From CAZAYP01 sp964489425 [NCBI: uncultured Verrucomicrobiota bacterium] (GTDB taxonomy: Bacteria > Verrucomicrobiota > Kiritimatiellia > RZYC01), in NCBI GenBank assembly GCA_964489425.1, contig CAZAYP010000009.1, positions 38,349-102,348 on the forward strand: a stretch of DNA of 64,000 nucleotides. Reading direction: 5' to 3'. A program made the translations under genes and the position numbers. Under the pieces are notes generated by a model that saw only the letters and a program-made list of their open reading frames with translations, had not been told where the DNA came from and made no database searches. Shown in pieces: positions 1-9,071 of the stretch (positions within the stretch are counted from its first letter, which is position 1; every line of letters starts with the position of its first letter).

Positions 1-2463
1 GATGGCGGCGGGGTGGCTTTCGCCTTCGCCTCCGACTGCCTGATCCGCGCTAATAGCGTCGCGCGCTGGGGCGGAGGCGCCGTGAATTCAGACCTGCGGA
101 ACTGCCGGTTGGAATACAATGTGGCGCGCGAACGGGGCGGCGGGGCGGCCTGGTCCAGCCTTTCCAATTGCGTGTTGCTCGGCAACTCGGCCTTTTCCGG
201 GGGCGGCGCGACGGTCTGTACGCTGTACGATTGCGCCATCCTCAGCAATTCCGCTTATTTCGGGGGCGGCGCTGAGTATAGTCAAGGTGCTCGCTGCTTG
301 CTGCAGGGCAATACGGCCTCTTACGCCGGAGGTGCTGGGGAGGGTTCGCTCACAAATTGTGTCCTGCGGGACAATACGGCCGTGTACCGGGGCGGCGGCG
401 CCCGGTTGAGCACGCTTTACAACTGCCTGCTGACCGGTAATGCCACCTGGCAAAAGGATGGCGGCGGCAGTGATGACTGTACCCTGTACAACTGCACCGT
501 GATCGACAACACGGCTTATAATGGGATCGGCGGCGGCGCCTTCGAGGGAACGCTTGTGAATTGTATTGTGTATTACAATCAGGCCCGCAGCGGCGCGAAT
601 TATTATGACAGTGTCATGACCAACTGCTGTGTCACGCCTATGCCGACCAACAAGAGTGTTGGCGCCATAACCAACGAACCGTGGATCGTCGGTTTTCACA
701 ATCCGCGCCTACTGCCGGGGTCGCCCTGTTACAATGCGGGAACCAACCGGGACTGGATGGCGGGCGCCACGGATCTCATGGGCCATCCGCGCATCATGGA
801 CGGGATCGTGGATATCGGCGCATGCGAGTGGGGCGGACTGGCAGCGGAAACGGGAGCGTTGACGGCCGTCCTCTCGGCGCCCACCACCCAGGCGGTTCAA
901 GGCGTGGAAGTTGATTTTTTCGCCGAAATTAACGGCCCGGCGACCGGCATGGCCTGGGATTTTGGCGATGGTGCGATTTCGTCCCATCGCTTCCAGGTGA
1001 GGCATGCCTGGAGTGCGCCGGGCGTGTATCCCGTGCAACTGACGGCTTGGAATGAAAGCGGGGCCGTCACCGGAACCGTGACCATGACCGTGTTGGCGGC
1101 GGGATATTCCTATTACGTCGCCATGGATGGCAACGATACCCACAGCGGTTCGAGCTGGCTGGAAGCCAAACGCACCATCCAAGGCGCGCTGGACATCGCG
1201 GCGGCGGGCGCGACCATCTGGGTCAGCAATGGTGTGTATGACACCGGCGGTCGCGCCGTCGAAGGGCTGTCCACGACGAATCGCGCGCTCGTCCGTTTGC
1301 CGCTCACATTGCGCAGCGTGAATGGCCCAACGGTCACTGTCATTGACGGCGCCCAGACCGACCGCGGCGTCTATCTGGTGGACGGCGCCACGCTCATCGG
1401 TTTTACCCTGGCGAATGGATGGGCCCTGGACGGCTTTGGCGGCGGCCTCTATAGCCAGGCGCACAACGTCATCAGCAATTGCGTGATCAGCGGCAACCGA
1501 ACCCTGTATGGCGGCGGCGGCGTGTACGGCGGGGAATATTGGCATTGCACCCTGGCCGGCAATACGGTTTCCAACGGCGTGGACGGCAATGGCGGCGGCG
1601 CCGCACTCGCCACCCTGTACAATTGCCGGATCGCCGGCAACTGGGCGTGTTCGTTCGGCGGAGGCGCCTACCAGTGTTCGCTCCAACAATGCGTCGTGGA
1701 AGACAATTTGACCACGTATCTCGGCGGCGGCGCCTTTGAAAGCGTGCTGTATAACAGCCTCATCCTTCGCAATCATGCGGTGGATGTGGCGGGCGGCGCC
1801 CATTTTGGATCGCTCGACAACTGCGTGGTAGCCGGCAACATCAGCGATCATACGTCTGGCGGGGTTTATAACACCGTGGTAAGAAACTGCATCATTTGGA
1901 GCAATAACGCCCCAGAAAATCCCAATTGGTGGGCTAGCGAGCCCCCGATCGAGTTTTCCTGCACCACCCCGTTGCCCCCCGGCGCCGGCAACCTCACCAA
2001 CGACCCGCTCTTCGTCAGCGCTGCCGACCTGCGCCTTCAAGCCGCTTCACCCTGCATCAATGCCGGCACCAACGAGGGCTGGACGGCCGGCGCGGCCGAC
2101 CTGGCCGGCAACAGCCGCATTATCGGCCCGGCCGTGGACATGGGGGCCTACGAGTTCCCGCTGGCGCCGACCGGCCTGGTGGCCGCCACGGCCGGCGCCG
2201 GCGGCTGCCTGTCCGTCAGTTGGAGCGGCGTCAGCGGCTCCGGCGGTTACGCCGTGTACCGGTCAACCTCCAACGTGCCGCCCGGCCAGGCCCTGGCGAA
2301 CGTGACCACCAACGCCTATTGCGACGGCAGCGCCAGGCCGGGCCAGCATTACTACTACTGGGTCGCCGCCAGTTTCCCCACCGGGCCGGGCGCCCTGAGC
2401 GCCGCGGCCATCGGCTGGCTGCGCGGCACGGCCCTGCCCTGGCTCATGCTGCTGCTGGAATAG
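1..2463 (+). CDS. Giant exported beta-helix/PKD protein, 5' end outside window
   Basis: The frame is open from base 1 (Asp-Gly-Gly-Gly), so this is the C-terminal 820 residues of a longer protein. The order is: beta-helix rungs with repeated NC, GN and GGG(A/V) steps (residues 1-275); a PKD-like domain with WDFGDG (about 285-363); a DUF1565-type opening (YYVAMDGNDTHSG) and a second beta-helix (about 370-715); a fibronectin-like module with HYYYWV (about 722-805); and the tail GWLRGTALPWLMLLLE. Such helices are usually extracellular adhesins or polysaccharide-binding or -cleaving proteins; no catalytic residues are visible. The next gene is a paralogue 85 bp downstream. The ends of both helices carry the family phrase SPC(Y/I)NAGTN followed by D(L/M)xGxxRI, which also recurs in the paralogues. 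Function unknown; surface location is inferred. Confidence 0.88.
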   Translation, partial: DGGGVAFAFASDCLIRANSVARWGGGAVNSDLRNCRLEYNVARERGGGAAWSSLSNCVLLGNSAFSGGGATVCTLYDCAILSNSAYFGGGAEYSQGARCLLQGNTASYAGGAGEGSLTNCVLRDNTAVYRGGGARLSTLYNCLLTGNATWQKDGGGSDDCTLYNCTVIDNTAYNGIGGGAFEGTLVNCIVYYNQARSGANYYDSVMTNCCVTPMPTNKSVGAITNEPWIVGFHNPRLLPGSPCYNAGTNRDWMAGATDLMGHPRIMDGIVDIGACEWGGLAAETGALTAVLSAPTTQAVQGVEVDFFAEINGPATGMAWDFGDGAISSHRFQVRHAWSAPGVYPVQLTAWNESGAVTGTVTMTVLAAGYSYYVAMDGNDTHSGSSWLEAKRTIQGALDIAAAGATIWVSNGVYDTGGRAVEGLSTTNRALVRLPLTLRSVNGPTVTVIDGAQTDRGVYLVDGATLIGFTLANGWALDGFGGGLYSQAHNVISNCVISGNRTLYGGGGVYGGEYWHCTLAGNTVSNGVDGNGGGAALATLYNCRIAGNWACSFGGGAYQCSLQQCVVEDNLTTYLGGGAFESVLYNSLILRNHAVDVAGGAHFGSLDNCVVAGNISDHTSGGVYNTVVRNCIIWSNNAPENPNWWASEPPIEFSCTTPLPPGAGNLTNDPLFVSAADLRLQAASPCINAGTNEGWTAGAADLAGNSRIIGPAVDMGAYEFPLAPTGLVAATAGAGGCLSVSWSGVSGSGGYAVYRSTSNVPPGQALANVTTNAYCDGSARPGQHYYYWVAASFPTGPGALSAAAIGWLRGTALPWLMLLLE

Positions 2464-2534
2464 CGGATGGCGCGCGCCAGGGTGCGTCTCCGCTTGCTTA
2501 TAGCCCGGGATGCCGGCATAGTTCCGGAGTCGAC

Positions 2535-2541
2535 AAGGAGG
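2535..2541 (+). promoter_or_regulatory. Shine-Dalgarno AAGGAGG fixing the start at 2549
   Basis: A perfect AAGGAGG lies 7 nt before ATG 2549. It decides the start of the giant gene and shows that the palindrome array at 2592-2672 is translated and lies inside the coding sequence. Confidence 0.85.
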
Positions 2542-2548
2542 ACACCCG

Positions 2549-5500
2549 ATGCAGGCAGACCCGCAGATACAGGGCCATGGCCCCAGGACCGCTTTCCAAG
2601 CATTGGAAAAATCGGGACGCGATTTTCCAAACATTGGAAAAGTTGCGGGGCATTTTTCCAAACATTGGAAAACCCGGCTGGCGGCCGGGTTGGCCCTGCT
2701 GGCCGCCGCCATGCCCGCCGGCGCCGGCGCCTGGATCGGCTGGGCCTGTGGCGGGGTCGAAACCAACGGCGGGGTGCTGCTGTGCACCACCAACGGGGCG
2801 GACTGGTTCCGCCAGGGCGTGGGTCAGTTGGGCACGGCCGCGCTGAGCGGCGTGGCGGCGGTCGCGGGCCGGCATGTCTGGGTGGTGGGCGATCCGGAAG
2901 GCGGCTATGCGACCATCTATTACTCGCCTGACGCCGGCCAGCATTGGGGGCGGCAGGGCGAGCCGGGCAGCCTGCCCGACGCGCCGCTGCATAAAATCTG
3001 GGCCGTGGACCGTCACCGGCTCTGGGCCGTGGGCCCGGACGGAGAAGTGGTCGTGACGGACAACGGCGGCCAAAACTGGATCCGGGTGCCGGTCGGCGGC
3101 TTCACCAACATGCTGCAGGGCGTGACCGCCGTGGACCAGTACACCGCATGGGTCAGCGGCGAGAAGAACCCGGCCACGGGCATGGCCGGCCTGTTTTACA
3201 CCCAGGACAGCGGCCAGACCTGGACGCCGCAGACCAGCCCGGCCATCACCAACGCCAATCACCTGCTGGGCCTGTATGCGCTCGACCCCAACCGGGTCTG
3301 GGCGATCGGCGGCCACGAAACCATCCTGGTGACCACCAACGCGGGCGCGCAGTGGGACCTGCTGTTCAAGGGCACCCTGAAAGACGGCAACGAGATCGAC
3401 GTGCTGGATGACCAGCGCATCTGGATCGCCAACGATTCGATCGTGAACTGGACCACCAACGGCGGCGCGACCTGGGCCGGGCACAACACGCCCGATTACA
3501 CCATGGACGTGTCCACGCCCGACGGCACCAACATCTGGGCCATCAGCAGCAGCTACTGGGGCGGGGCGATCTACCATTCGGCCGACGGCGGGGCCACCTG
3601 GAGCGGCGTCACCAACACCGGCTGGAGCGGACTGTTCACGGTCGTGGTGCAGCCGGCGCCGATCGCGCGCACCTTGTACGTGGACGCCGCGGCCGGCCAC
3701 GCGACCGCGCCCTACAGCTCGTGGGACGCGGCCGCCTCGAACATCCAGGACGCGGTCGCCGCGGCCGCGGACGGCGACCTGGTGCTGGTGACCAACGGCG
3801 TGTACGACCGCGGCGGGGCCGTGGCGCCGGGCGGCGAGATCGTCAACCGGGTCATGATCGCCAAGCCGATCGACGTTCGCAGCGTCAACGGCCCGGACGC
3901 CACCTTCATCGTCGGCGCCGGGCCGGACGGTTCCAACGCGGTGCGCGGGGCCTACCTGGGGCTCGGGGCGCAGCTCGCCGGGTTCACCATCACCAACGGC
4001 CACGTGCTCGCCAGCAGCCAGGGCTTGCCGGTTGACCTGGCCGGCGGCGGGGCCTGCCTCGAGGGGTCCGCGTTGCTCAGCAACTGCGTGGTCAGCGGCA
4101 ACAGCGGCAGCGCCATCACCTTGGGCAATAGCAGGGGCACCACCATCCTCGGGCCGCCGCAGCTGCGGGATTGCCTGGTGCAAGGCAACCAGGGCCGGGC
4201 CGGCGCCGGGATCAACATCAACGGGGCCGGCGATGTGCGCCACTGCGTGATCACCGACAACACCGCCGCAGGCGACGGCGGCGGCGTGTTCGTGACCGCC
4301 TTTTTCGAGGGCCTGGTGGTGCTGATCGAAAACTGCTTCGTCGCCGGCAACCAGTCAACCGACGAGCAGGGGGCGGCCGGCGGCGGGATGAGCGCCTCCG
4401 GCTCGTTCGTCATCCGGCACTGCACGATCACCGAGAACTCCGCCACCGGCCAGGGCGGCGGCCTGTACGCCAGCGGCGATCCCACGCGCAACGAGAGCGA
4501 ACTGGTCAACACGTTGATCTACAACAACACCGCCCCGTTGGACACCAACACGTTCGCCGAAGACGTCGCCATCCGCAACTGCTGCTCCGTGCCGGAACTG
4601 GCCGGGACCAACAACCTCGCGGCCGACCCGCGCCTGCTGGGCGTGCGCAACCCGCACCTGGCCGAGGCGTCCCCCTGCCGCGGCGCCGGGACGACCAACG
4701 CCGTGGCGGCCGGCGCGCTCGATATTGACGGCGAGCCGCGGGTCGTGGACGACCAGACCGGCATCGGCTGCGACGAATACATCGCCACCAACATCACCGG
4801 CGACCTCAGCGCGCGCATCCTGGCGGATGAGCGAACGGTCCTGGTGGACGTGCCGCTGGTCCTGGCCGCCGATGTCCGCGGCAAGGCCCAATGGCAGCGC
4901 TGGCAGATCGACACCAACGGCGGCATGCGCTGCCTGACCAACACCGTCCACGTCACCCAGACCTGGCCGGTCGCGGGCGTCTATACCGTGCGCCTGGAGG
5001 CGGTCAACCTCGACCAGGCCGTGGCCACGACCCTGGTGGTGCTGGTGTCGGCGTCGGCCGAGCATTACGCCGCGCCGGGCGGCGGCAACATCTATCCCTA
5101 CACCAACTGGGCCATGGCCGCCACCAGCCTGGCCGTGGCGGTCGACACCTGCCCGGCCGGCGGGGTGGTGCACGTGGGCGCCGGCGTGTACCGCGAGGCC
5201 GCGGCCGTCACGCTCGACCGGGCGCTGACGGTCCTGGGGGCGGGCGCCGGCGCCAGCGCGCGGGTGGACGGGCAGAACACCCACGCCTGCTTCTACCTCA
5301 ACCATCCCCAGGCGGTGATCTCCAACCTGACCCTGGTGAACGGCTATGCGGCCGCGCAAGGCGGCGGGGCCTACGTGCGCGACGGCCTCGTCACCCACTG
5401 CGTGGTGGTCTCCAACTACGCCTTCAGCCAGGGCGGCGGCCTGGACTGCTGGGGCGGCGCCCGCGTGGAACACTGCGTCGTGAGCGGCAACGAGGCCGGC

Positions 5501-8110
5501 AAGTGGGGCGGCGGCCTCATGGCCGCCGACCAGACCCTGGTGCGCAACTGCTTCATCCAGGACAACCTGGCGCACAACTACGGCGGCGGTGCGGACATTG
5601 GCGAAAACGTCGAACTGCAGAACTCGTACATTACCGGCAACCGCTCCTTTGGCGGCGGCGGCGTGCACCTCGACGCCGGCGGCACGGCGCGCAACTGCAC
5701 CATCGTGAAGAACGCGGCCACCGACAGCGGCGGCGGGGTGTACTTCCGCTCGGACACCGCCGGCGCCACCTACAACTGCATCGTCTATCACAACGAGGCG
5801 CCGGTCGGCCCGAACATCGCCTTCCTGGTCCACATGACCGGCACGGTGGCCTACACCTGCGCCGCGCCGCTCATCGGCGGGCCCGGCAACATCGCGGCCG
5901 AGCCCGTGCTGCTGGGCCTCGACAACCCGCACATCGTGGCGGCGTCGCCCGGCATCAATGCCGGCAGCACCAATCTGGTCCTCGGCCTGGAGCAGGACAT
6001 TGACGGCGAAGCCCGCGTGTATGGCGGGACCGTGGACATGGGCTGCGACGAGTTCATCGGCACCAACATCCTCGGCCCGCTTTCCGCCGCTATCCGCGGC
6101 GAAACCCAGGTCGTGGCGGGCGAGGCCGCCGACCTGTTCGCCGACATCCGCGGCAAGGCCTGGGGCTACGTCTGGACCGTGGCCGGGCCGGGCGCCACGG
6201 CGGTGGTGGCCAACACGTTCATGATCGATCCCGACTGGCCGGTGGCCGGCCGCTACGAAGTGGTCCTGACCGCCTCGAACCTCGCGACCAGCGCCGCGGC
6301 CACGGTCAGCGTGCACGTGGTGGACGCCGGGTTCACCAACTACGTCGCCCTGGCCGGCGCGCATGTCGCGCCCTACACCAACTGGGCCATGGCCGCCACC
6401 AACCTGCAGGCCGCCATTGACGAGTGCTGGGTCGGCGGCGTGGTGCTGGTCCAGACCGGCCGCTATGACCTTGACCAGACCGTCGAGCTGGCCAAGCCGA
6501 TCACCGTGCGCGGCGCGGGCGCGCGCGACGAGGCGGCGCTCGACGGCGGCCACGTTGTCCGCGTGATCAACATCGCCGACCCGCGCGCCGTGCTCGAAGG
6601 GCTGACGGTCACCCGCGGCCGGGATAACGATGCGGCCGGGATTTACATGATCGAGGGCACGGTCACCAACTGCGTCATCGCGAACAACATCAGCACCCGG
6701 CTCGGTGGCGGGATGCGCTGCGCCGGCCACAGCCTGCTGACCGACAGCCTCGTGAGCGGCAACATCTCGCCCAACTGGCCGGGCGGTGTATTCTGTTCCG
6801 GCTACGCCCTGGTGCGCCAGTGCATCATCGAGAGCAACACCGCCAGGAACTCCGGGGGCGGCGTGTACCTTGACCAGGGCGGCACGGTGTCTGGCTGCGT
6901 CCTGCGCGCCAATGCCGCCGCCAAGGGCGGCGGGGTGTACCTGCACTATGCCGGCACGGTCACCCACTCGCTCATCACCAGCAACAGCGGCGCCAACGGC
7001 GCCGGCGCCTACCTGTACTGGGGCGGCGTGGTGACCAACTGCGACATCACCTGGAACTGGGGCGGCCAGGACGGCGGCGGCGCGTGGTTCACCTCCGGCG
7101 GCCTGGTCACCGACAGCCGCATCCAGCACAACTTCGCCGATCAAAACGCCGGTTCGGGCGGCGGCGCGCTGCTCAGCAACGGCGGCGTGCTGCGCCGCTG
7201 CGACGTGTCCACCAACTCCGCGTCCCGCGGCGGCGGCGTGTTCTCGCAGTACAACCGCCAGGAAGGCGGGATGATCGACGCCTGCCACATCCATCACAAC
7301 ACCGCGCCCGCGGGCTGGGACGCCGGCGTGGGCGGCGGCGTGGCGCTGTATCAAAACGACGCCATCCGCGACTGCCTGATCGACCACAACACCGTCGACG
7401 GCCAGGTCGGCGGCCTGCTGATGCAGAGCGCCAGCCTGGCCCAGAACTGCACCATCGTCCACAACACGGCCAGCAACAGCGTCGGCGGTCTCGCCATTGG
7501 CGCCGGCAGCGAGGTGGACAACTGCATCATCTACGACAACTTCGCGCCCAGGCAGGCCAACTGGGACGTGGCCGGCGACCTTACCGTCGACCACGCCTGC
7601 ACGGTCCCGGACTACGTGGGGTTCACCGCCACGGTGACCAACCAGCCGCAGTTCGCCGGCACCGCGACCAACAACTACCGGCTGCTCGCCGCCTCGCCCT
7701 GCGTCAATGCCGGGGTCAGCGACTACTGGATGGCCGACGCGCAGGATCTGGACGGCCGGCCGCGCCTGATCGGCCCGGCCGTGGATATCGGCGCCTACGA
7801 ATACCCGCTGGCGCCGGACAGCCTTGTCGCAGCCTCCAACGCCGTGGGCTGTGTCCAGCTCAACTGGGAGTTGGTCACCGGCGCGCTGGGGTATGCCATC
7901 TACCGCTCGTCGTCGCCCGTGGCGCCGACCGGTGCCCTGGCGGTCGTGGGCACGGACACCCACTCGTGGTGCGACTCCGCGGCCCAACCCGGCCAGCATT
8001 ATTACTATTGGCTGGCCGCCCGCTACGCGCAGGGCGACAGCGCGTTGAGTGCTTCGGCCATGGGTTGGCTGCGTGGCCGCGCCCTGCCGTGGCTCATGCT
8101 GCTGCAGTAG
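2549..8110 (+). CDS. Giant exported protein: BNR-like propeller plus three beta-helices
   Basis: 1853 residues. The N-terminus is an unusual 42-residue leader encoded by three palindromes, followed by a hydrophobic signal core (about residues 43-60, ending AGAGA). Residues 65-368 show Trp-rich photosynthesis-stability-factor/BNR-type repeats (WVVGD, WAVGPDGEVVVTDNGGQNW, WAIGGHETILVTTNAGAQW). Three right-handed beta-helix blocks follow (about 375-747, 840-1170, 1262-1754), separated by Ig/PKD-like linkers beginning LSA(R/A)I. A fibronectin-like module (HYYYWL) and the tail GWLRGRALPWLMLLQ close the protein. Rungs repeat NC, GN and GGG. It is paralogous to the genes at 1, 14337 and 23515. The start is set by AAGGAGG. 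Exported surface protein; ligand unknown. Confidence 0.9.
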   Translation: MQADPQIQGHGPRTAFQALEKSGRDFPNIGKVAGHFSKHWKTRLAAGLALLAAAMPAGAGAWIGWACGGVETNGGVLLCTTNGADWFRQGVGQLGTAALSGVAAVAGRHVWVVGDPEGGYATIYYSPDAGQHWGRQGEPGSLPDAPLHKIWAVDRHRLWAVGPDGEVVVTDNGGQNWIRVPVGGFTNMLQGVTAVDQYTAWVSGEKNPATGMAGLFYTQDSGQTWTPQTSPAITNANHLLGLYALDPNRVWAIGGHETILVTTNAGAQWDLLFKGTLKDGNEIDVLDDQRIWIANDSIVNWTTNGGATWAGHNTPDYTMDVSTPDGTNIWAISSSYWGGAIYHSADGGATWSGVTNTGWSGLFTVVVQPAPIARTLYVDAAAGHATAPYSSWDAAASNIQDAVAAAADGDLVLVTNGVYDRGGAVAPGGEIVNRVMIAKPIDVRSVNGPDATFIVGAGPDGSNAVRGAYLGLGAQLAGFTITNGHVLASSQGLPVDLAGGGACLEGSALLSNCVVSGNSGSAITLGNSRGTTILGPPQLRDCLVQGNQGRAGAGININGAGDVRHCVITDNTAAGDGGGVFVTAFFEGLVVLIENCFVAGNQSTDEQGAAGGGMSASGSFVIRHCTITENSATGQGGGLYASGDPTRNESELVNTLIYNNTAPLDTNTFAEDVAIRNCCSVPELAGTNNLAADPRLLGVRNPHLAEASPCRGAGTTNAVAAGALDIDGEPRVVDDQTGIGCDEYIATNITGDLSARILADERTVLVDVPLVLAADVRGKAQWQRWQIDTNGGMRCLTNTVHVTQTWPVAGVYTVRLEAVNLDQAVATTLVVLVSASAEHYAAPGGGNIYPYTNWAMAATSLAVAVDTCPAGGVVHVGAGVYREAAAVTLDRALTVLGAGAGASARVDGQNTHACFYLNHPQAVISNLTLVNGYAAAQGGGAYVRDGLVTHCVVVSNYAFSQGGGLDCWGGARVEHCVVSGNEAGKWGGGLMAADQTLVRNCFIQDNLAHNYGGGADIGENVELQNSYITGNRSFGGGGVHLDAGGTARNCTIVKNAATDSGGGVYFRSDTAGATYNCIVYHNEAPVGPNIAFLVHMTGTVAYTCAAPLIGGPGNIAAEPVLLGLDNPHIVAASPGINAGSTNLVLGLEQDIDGEARVYGGTVDMGCDEFIGTNILGPLSAAIRGETQVVAGEAADLFADIRGKAWGYVWTVAGPGATAVVANTFMIDPDWPVAGRYEVVLTASNLATSAAATVSVHVVDAGFTNYVALAGAHVAPYTNWAMAATNLQAAIDECWVGGVVLVQTGRYDLDQTVELAKPITVRGAGARDEAALDGGHVVRVINIADPRAVLEGLTVTRGRDNDAAGIYMIEGTVTNCVIANNISTRLGGGMRCAGHSLLTDSLVSGNISPNWPGGVFCSGYALVRQCIIESNTARNSGGGVYLDQGGTVSGCVLRANAAAKGGGVYLHYAGTVTHSLITSNSGANGAGAYLYWGGVVTNCDITWNWGGQDGGGAWFTSGGLVTDSRIQHNFADQNAGSGGGALLSNGGVLRRCDVSTNSASRGGGVFSQYNRQEGGMIDACHIHHNTAPAGWDAGVGGGVALYQNDAIRDCLIDHNTVDGQVGGLLMQSASLAQNCTIVHNTASNSVGGLAIGAGSEVDNCIIYDNFAPRQANWDVAGDLTVDHACTVPDYVGFTATVTNQPQFAGTATNNYRLLAASPCVNAGVSDYWMADAQDLDGRPRLIGPAVDIGAYEYPLAPDSLVAASNAVGCVQLNWELVTGALGYAIYRSSSPVAPTGALAVVGTDTHSWCDSAAQPGQHYYYWLAARYAQGDSALSASAMGWLRGRALPWLMLLQ
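2592..2672 (+). repeat. Three phased 19-bp palindromes, period 31 nt (locus A)
   Basis: Copies at 2592-2610, 2623-2641 and 2654-2672 match TTTTCCAANCATTGGAAAA (first base C in copy 1): 8-bp arms and a 3-nt centre. The 12-nt spacers are unrelated in sequence. Because 31 is not a multiple of 3, the copies are read in three frames as FQALEK, FPNIGK and FSKHWK. The array starts 43 nt after the start codon. Confidence 0.95.
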
Positions 8111-8178
8111 GCCGGCATTATTATTACTGGCTCAAGGCCCGAGATGGTGTGGAAGCCAGCGCCCGGAGCGCCTTCAAC
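8108..8178 (+). pseudogene. Remnant of the family C-terminal fibronectin-like module
   Basis: Immediately after the stop of the giant gene, one frame reads GRHYYYWLKARDGVEASARSA, slightly degenerate relative to the GQHYYYW(L/V)xAxY...ALSA stretch at the end of the four giant proteins. It lacks the upstream half and the ALPWLMLL tail. It looks like the scar of a tandem duplication or of a deleted paralogue. The dispersed repeat at 8179 starts right after it. Confidence 0.55.
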
Positions 8179-8390
8179 CTGGAAAGAGCAGATGAACTAC
8201 GAATCACGCGAAACACGCGAATGCATCACTTTGACTCTCTGCTAAATATGTACGGCAATGGCTCGAATGCTTCCTGCACCCAACAGGTGAAGGATGTTAT
8301 TCTCAACTTGTTCGCCCGTTCCTCTTTCTGCGGTAACGAATTTCGCGTTATTCGCGTGTTTCGTAGTTAATTCAAATGCTGAGTTTAGGT
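8179..8390. repeat. Dispersed gene-end repeat, copy 1 of 3
   Basis: About 210 bp with inverted ends (AACTACGAATCACGCGAA at 8195; TTCGCGTGTTTCGTAGTT ending 8368), flanked by GGAAAGAGCAGATG and AATTCAAATGCTGA. It is the reverse complement of 39869-40075 and also matches 50375-50553. It abuts the stop codon of the response regulator (8391) and lies just after the giant gene. Non-coding, MITE-like. Confidence 0.85.
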
Positions 8391-9071
8391 TCAACCGTCA
8401 AAGCGATACCCAATGGCGTGCACCGTTTTGATGTGGCTGGGACGGGCCGGATGGGGCTCGACCTTGCCGCGCAAGGTGGTAACGCAGCGGTCCACGCTGC
8501 GCGTGTTCACGAACAGGCCATGGCCCCAGACGGCGTTCAGGATCTGATCCCGCGTGAGGGCCCGTCCGCCATTGCGCGCCAGGAACACCAGCAAGTCGAA
8601 CTCTTTGGGCGTGAGTGGAACTTCCCTGCCATTTTTCAAAACGAGGCGCGAGGATACCTCCACGGTGAGGTTGCCAAACTCCAGGCGTTGGTCGGCTTCC
8701 TTGTGCCGGCGCCGAAGAAAGGCCTGCGCGCGGGCCAGCAGTTCCTGGATGCTGAACGGTTTGGTCACGTAGTCGTCCGCGCCAAGGTTCAGGCCGAGGA
8801 TGATGTCCGATTCCTGGCTCTTGGCCGTCAGCATGATAATGGGCATTTCCAGGTCGGCCGCGCGCACGGCGCGGCAGATTTCGTAGCCGTTGATGTCCGG
8901 CAGCATGATGTCGAGAATGATCAGCTCGGGTTTGCGGTCCACGGCCAGTTGCAGGCCTGCATGGCCGTTGGCCGCCGCCAGGACGCGATAGCCGGCATGG
9001 GTGAAGTTGTCCTTCAAGCCCCGCAGAAGGGTTGGGTCATCTTCGATGATTAGCACCCGCTCCGCGTTCAT
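8391..9071 (-). CDS. OmpR/PhoB-family response regulator
   Basis: 226 residues. The receiver domain (about 4-118) has the acidic pair D11/D12, phospho-acceptor D54 in LIILDIMLPD, T82 and K104 (VTKPF). The C-terminal winged helix (about 130-225) has the typical LTPKEFDLLVFLARNGG, SVDRCVTTLR and HIKTVHAIGYRF. It overlaps the upstream sensor kinase gene by 4 nt (ATGA), so the two are almost certainly translationally coupled and form a cognate pair. Length is normal for the family. Its stop codon abuts the dispersed repeat 8179-8390. The target genes cannot be read from the sequence. Confidence 0.96.
   Translation of the reverse strand: MNAERVLIIEDDPTLLRGLKDNFTHAGYRVLAAANGHAGLQLAVDRKPELIILDIMLPDINGYEICRAVRAADLEMPIIMLTAKSQESDIILGLNLGADDYVTKPFSIQELLARAQAFLRRRHKEADQRLEFGNLTVEVSSRLVLKNGREVPLTPKEFDLLVFLARNGGRALTRDQILNAVWGHGLFVNTRSVDRCVTTLRGKVEPHPARPSHIKTVHAIGYRFDG

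Noticed and set aside
2421-2460. PEP-CTERM or LPXTG anchor at the giant proteins' ends
   Set aside because: There is no PEP or LPXTG motif and no basic residues after the hydrophobic stretch; the tail is reported as unclassified instead.
2592-2672. Palindrome arrays as a small CRISPR array
   Set aside because: The repeats are palindromic 19-mers with 12-nt spacers inside a translated region, only 2-3 units, with no cas genes nearby.
4355-7999. Minus-strand open frame of 1214 codons and a second one at 2498-4243
   Set aside because: Both are antisense to the beta-helix gene; their His/Arg/Gly-rich translations have no domain and mirror the plus-strand repeats.
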